64,000 nucleotides of DNA from Lactuca virosa. Lineage: Eukaryota; Streptophyta; Magnoliopsida; Asterales; Asteraceae. Under the pieces are notes generated by a model. That model was not told the origin of the DNA and searched no databases. It worked only from the letters and a program-made list of their open reading frames with translations. The DNA lies in contig CAKMRJ010005523.1 of the NCBI GenBank assembly GCA_928212115.1, forward strand, positions 101,764,100-101,828,099. Direction: 5' to 3'. Shown piece after piece: positions 60,426-64,000 of this stretch. The position numbers and the translations under genes are program-made. The number at the start of each line of letters is the position of its first letter. The stretch's first letter is position 1.

Positions 60426-62306
60426 AAAGTTCCCTCGTTATCACATATTAAAGTTTGGGGTTGTGAAGCTTTTATTAGACAAGTGACTTATGACAAGCTA
60501 GCATCTAGAAGTGAGAAATGTGTTTTCATTGGTTACCCAAAACAGTCTTTTGGATATTTGTTCTACATACCTAGTGAAAATGTGGTCTTTGTAGCACAAA
60601 GAGGAGTCTTTCTAGAAAGAGAGCTCATATTCAAAGATGACAGTGGGAGTACCATTGAACTTGAAGAAATTCAAGAGTTAACCAAAGAAGGAACCTTAGA
60701 TGATACTAGCACTCAAATGAGAGCAAGCAGTTCCTGTTGAATCAGTTGATAACTCATTACCTCTTCCAAGATCCACTAGGGTTAGTGTGCCACCCGAGTT
60801 ATATGGTTTCAATATTACTTCAGACGGTGACACAGTTATCAGTGATAGGACACTGGTAAATCGGGATGAACCAACTAATTACAGGGAAGCAATGGAAGGC
60901 CCAGAGGATTCAATGTGGAAAGAGGCAATGTACAGCGAGATAAAGTCCACGTATGACAACCTGATGCAGCGAACAAATGACCAAAGATCAAAACTGTTGA
61001 TTCTAGAAGAATACCCAGGATAATCTTGCCCAAACCACGTTGATTCTATGAATACCGTGGGATTGGCTTCAAAATTCGGTAAACACACACGAAATTTTGA
61101 GAGAAAAATGAAAGTTCTTTAAACTGATCAATGACCATCCAGATTACATCAGAAAGACTTAAATAAGAAGCAGAATTTTAAAAGAAACCCTAAAGAGACA
61201 TGGGCCAAACACAAACCCAAAAACAAAGTCCAAAAATTATGAAAAAAACACAAAAATGTCCATAAGTCCAATTTAGAAAGCGATTTATGGACTCAAAAAT
61301 GGGTAAGTCCCCTTCGCGAACTTATCTAGACGTGCTCCTTGCTTCAATCTTCGATTTGACTGGTCGAAAGACAGTTAGGTGCAAATGGATCTTTAAAAAG
61401 AAGACTGACATGGATGGAAATGTACACACGTTCAAGACTCGACTGGTTGCAAAAGGTTTCACTCAAAACCCGGGGGTTGACTGTGATGAGACCTTCTCAC
61501 CAGTAGCTAAGATTAAATCTATTAGGATATTGCTCACCATAGCTGCCTTTCATGAGTATGATATACGGAAGATGGATGTCAAGACTGCATTCCTTAACTG
61601 GATGTTAGTTGAGGATATTTAGATTAATCAGTGAGAGGGTTTTGTTGATGCAAAGTTTCCGAATAGAGTGTGCAAGCTTGAGAAATCCATTTATGGATTG
61701 AAATAAGCATCTCGCAGCTGGAATCTTTGCTTCCGTGAGAAATTCAAAGAGTTTGGTTTCTCTGGGAGTGAAGATGAGTCATGCGTGTATATTATGGCCG
61801 GTGGGAGAATAGTAACTATTTTAGTATTATATGTCAACGACATATTGCTCATTGGTAACGACGTTCCGACCTTGAAAGATGTTAAGTCTTGGCTTGGAAA
61901 TTGTTTTTCCATGAAAGACCTTGGAGAAGTCGCCTATATTATTTGGATTAGAATATTGAGAGATAGAAAGAAGAGACTAATTGGACTTAGTCATAATACA
62001 TACTTGGACAAGGTACTAAAGAGGTTTAGTATGGAAAATTCCAAGAAGGGAGAGCTACCTATCCAGAGCAATACCAAATTGAGTAAGAATGAATGTCCGA
62101 GTACGAATGAGGAAATACCTAACATCAGTCATGTGCCTTATGCTTCCGCTTTCAGATCGATCATGTACGCTATGAAATGTACTCACCCTAATGTGTCTTT
62201 TGCTTTGAGCATGGTTAGTTGCTATCAGGGAAATCCGGGTAGAGCTCATTGGATAGCGGTTAAGAATATACGTAAGTATTCGCGAAGGACAAAGGATTAG
62301 TCATGG
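60426..62306 (+). repeat. Array unit U28 (1881 bp)
   Basis: It has the U19/U27 haplotype in RT (61287-61622) and the linker changes of U18 (60787-61023). The RT C half 61785-62300 ends at a TAG junction. Confidence 0.96.
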
Positions 62307-64000
62307 AAAGTTCCCTCGTTATCACATATTAAAGTTTGGGGTTGTGTAGCTTTTATTAGACAAGAGACTTATGACAAGCTAGCATCTAGAAGTGAGAAAT
62401 GTGTTTTCATTGGTTACCCAAAACAGTCTTTTGGATATTTGTTCTACATACCTAGTGAAAATGTGGTCTTTGTAGCACAAAGAGGAGTCTTTCTAGAAAG
62501 AGAGCTCATATTCAAAGATGACAGTGGGAGTACCATTGAACTTGAAGAAATTCAAGAGTTAACCAAAGAAGGAACCTTAGATGATACTAGCACTCAAATG
62601 AGAGCAAGCAGTTCCTGTTGAATCAGTTGATAACTCGTTACCTCTTCCAAGATCCACTAGGGTTAGTGTGCCACCCGAGTTATATGGTTTCAATATTACT
62701 TCAGACGGTGACACAGTTATCAGTGATAGGACACTGGTAAATCTGGATGAACCAACTAATTACAGGGAAGCAATGGAAGGCCCAGAGGATTCAATGTGGA
62801 AAGAGGCAATGGACAGCGAGATAAAGTCCACGTATGACAACCTGATGCAGCGAACAAATGACCAAAGATCAAAACTGTTGATTCTAGAAGAATACCCAGG
62901 ATAATCTTGCCCAAACCACGTTGATTCTATGAATACCGTGGGATTGGCTTCAAAATTCGGTAAACACACACGAAATTTTGAGAGAAAAATGAAAGTTCTT
63001 TAAACTGATCAATGACCATCCAGATTACATCAGAAAGACTTAAATAAGAAGCAGAATTTTAAAAGAAACCCTAAAGAGACATGGGCCAAACACAAACCCA
63101 AAAACAAAGTCCAAAAATTATGAAAAAAACACAAAAATGTCCATAAGTCCAATTTAGAAAGCGATTTATGGACTCAAAAATGGGTAAGTCCCCTTCGGGA
63201 ACTTATCTAGACGTGCTCCTTGCTTCAAGCTTCGATTTGACTGGTCGAAAGACAGTTAGGTGCAAATGGATCTTTAAAAAAAGACTGACATGGATGGAAA
63301 TGTACACACGTTCAAGACTCGACTGGTTGCAAAAGGTTTCACTCAAAACCCGGGGGTTGACTATGATGAGACCTTCTCACCAGTAGCTAAGATTAAATCT
63401 ATTAGGATATTGCTCACCATAGCTGCCTTTCATGACTATGATATATGGAAGATGGATGTCAAGAGTGCATTCCTTAACTGGATGTTAGTTGAGGATATTT
63501 AGATTAATCAGTGAGAGGGTTTTGTTGATGCAAAGTTTCCCAATAGAGTGTGCAAGCTTGAGAAATCCATTTATGGATTGAAATAAGCATCTCGCAGCTG
63601 GAATCTTTGCTTCCGTGAGAAAGTCAAAGAGTTTGGTTTCTCTGGGAGTGAAGATGAGTCATGCGTGTATATTATTGCCGGTGGGAGAATAGTAACTATT
63701 CGGGTATTATATGTCAACGACATATTACTCATTGGTAACGACGTTCCGACCTTGAAAGATGTTAAGTCTTGGCTTGGAAATTGTTTTTCCATGAAAGACC
63801 TTGGAGAAGTTGCCTATATTATTTGGATTAGAATATTGAGAGATAGAAAGAAGAGACTAATTGGACTTAGTCATAATACATACTTGGACAAGGTACTAAA
63901 GAGGTTTAGTATGGAAAATTCCAAGAAGGGAGAGCTACCTATCCAGAGCAATACCAAATTGAGTAAGAATGAATGTCCGAGTACGGATGAGGAAATACCT
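62307..64000 (+). repeat. Array unit U29, cut by the window end
   Basis: The first 1694 bases of a further unit. Linker 62668-62904. One or two bases are missing in a poly-A run near 63280, so the RT N half is split (63168-63386 and 63290-63502). The usual ATG of the RT C half is changed (TATTATTGCC at about 63672). The array continues beyond the window. Confidence 0.95.

Larger units (their letters stand above)
10569..64000 (+). repeat. Tandem array of a copia-derived unit of about 1881 bp
   Basis: A unit of about 1881 bp repeats head to tail to the window end. Taking the unit start as the codon run for K-V-P-S-L-S-H-I-K, starts fall at 10838, 12649, 14530, 16389, 18267, 20148, 22028 and then every 1881 bp to 37076, with small departures beyond. 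The unit is built from Ty1/copia pol pieces in the order integrase end, integrase-RT linker, non-coding insert, RT N half, RT C half, RNase H start. No copy keeps an open pol frame. The lineage within copia (Tork-like is my best guess) is uncertain. The array runs off the right edge and, judging by the gypsy insertion, should continue left of position 1. Confidence 0.96.

Noticed and set aside
10569..64000. Many independent copia insertions
   Set aside because: No LTRs, primer sites, polypurine tracts or target duplications separate the units, and all share the same internal insert, stops and junction. Tandem amplification explains this better.
10569..64000. CRISPR-like or other short-repeat array
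   Set aside because: The repeated unit is about 1.88 kb with no short repeat-spacer pattern, and the DNA is clearly from a plant.

Overview
The window is eukaryotic repeat DNA, almost certainly from a flowering plant. It holds no intact host gene. Everything recognisable comes from two LTR-retrotransposon lineages. The Ty3/gypsy part looks like Tekay-type chromoviruses as I know them from Asteraceae (a chromodomain after the integrase, very long LTRs, and a primer site matching plant initiator-Met tRNA). The Asteraceae assignment is inference from family resemblance, not a search result.

Positions 1-10568 are one complete Ty3/gypsy element on the minus strand. Its 3' LTR is at 1-2712 and its 5' LTR at 7882-10568. 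Between them, read right to left, come the primer-binding site, a 565-nt leader, gag with two zinc knuckles, protease, reverse transcriptase, RNase H, integrase and a chromodomain, then the polypurine tract. Many 1-nt indels break the frames. The LTRs carry a run of inverted-repeat modules built on GTTTACGG/CCGTAAAC arms at roughly 150-bp spacing. A TATA box, a CT-rich leader, a GTAAGT donor in the 5' LTR and a strong 3' splice site just before the gag ATG suggest a leader intron of about 2.87 kb.

Positions 10569-64000 are a head-to-tail tandem array with a unit of about 1881 bp. I count a partial leading fragment plus 29 units, two of them fused by a deletion and the last cut by the window end. 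Each unit is a rearranged piece of a Ty1/copia pol gene on the plus strand: the end of the integrase region, the integrase-RT linker, about 390 bp of unrelated non-coding DNA, the RT in two halves split by shared stop codons, and the start of RNase H. The RNase H end is joined in frame to the integrase fragment of the next unit. All legible copies share the same stops, and in all legible copies the RT catalytic motif reads Y-V/A-N-D. The founder was therefore already dead when it was amplified, which makes this a retrotransposon-derived satellite.

The gypsy element sits inside this array: the bases right of its 5' LTR are array sequence in mid-unit, so array DNA should continue left of position 1. 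The array has a homogenised core (eight consecutive units of exactly 1881 bp, 22028-37075) and a more variable right part in which marker combinations recur, two adjacent units share the same 376-bp deletion, and another deletion fuses two units. Indels become rare abruptly near 10.77 kb, inside array sequence. This suggests that the left 10.8 kb is less accurate sequence, so the gypsy frameshifts should be treated with caution.
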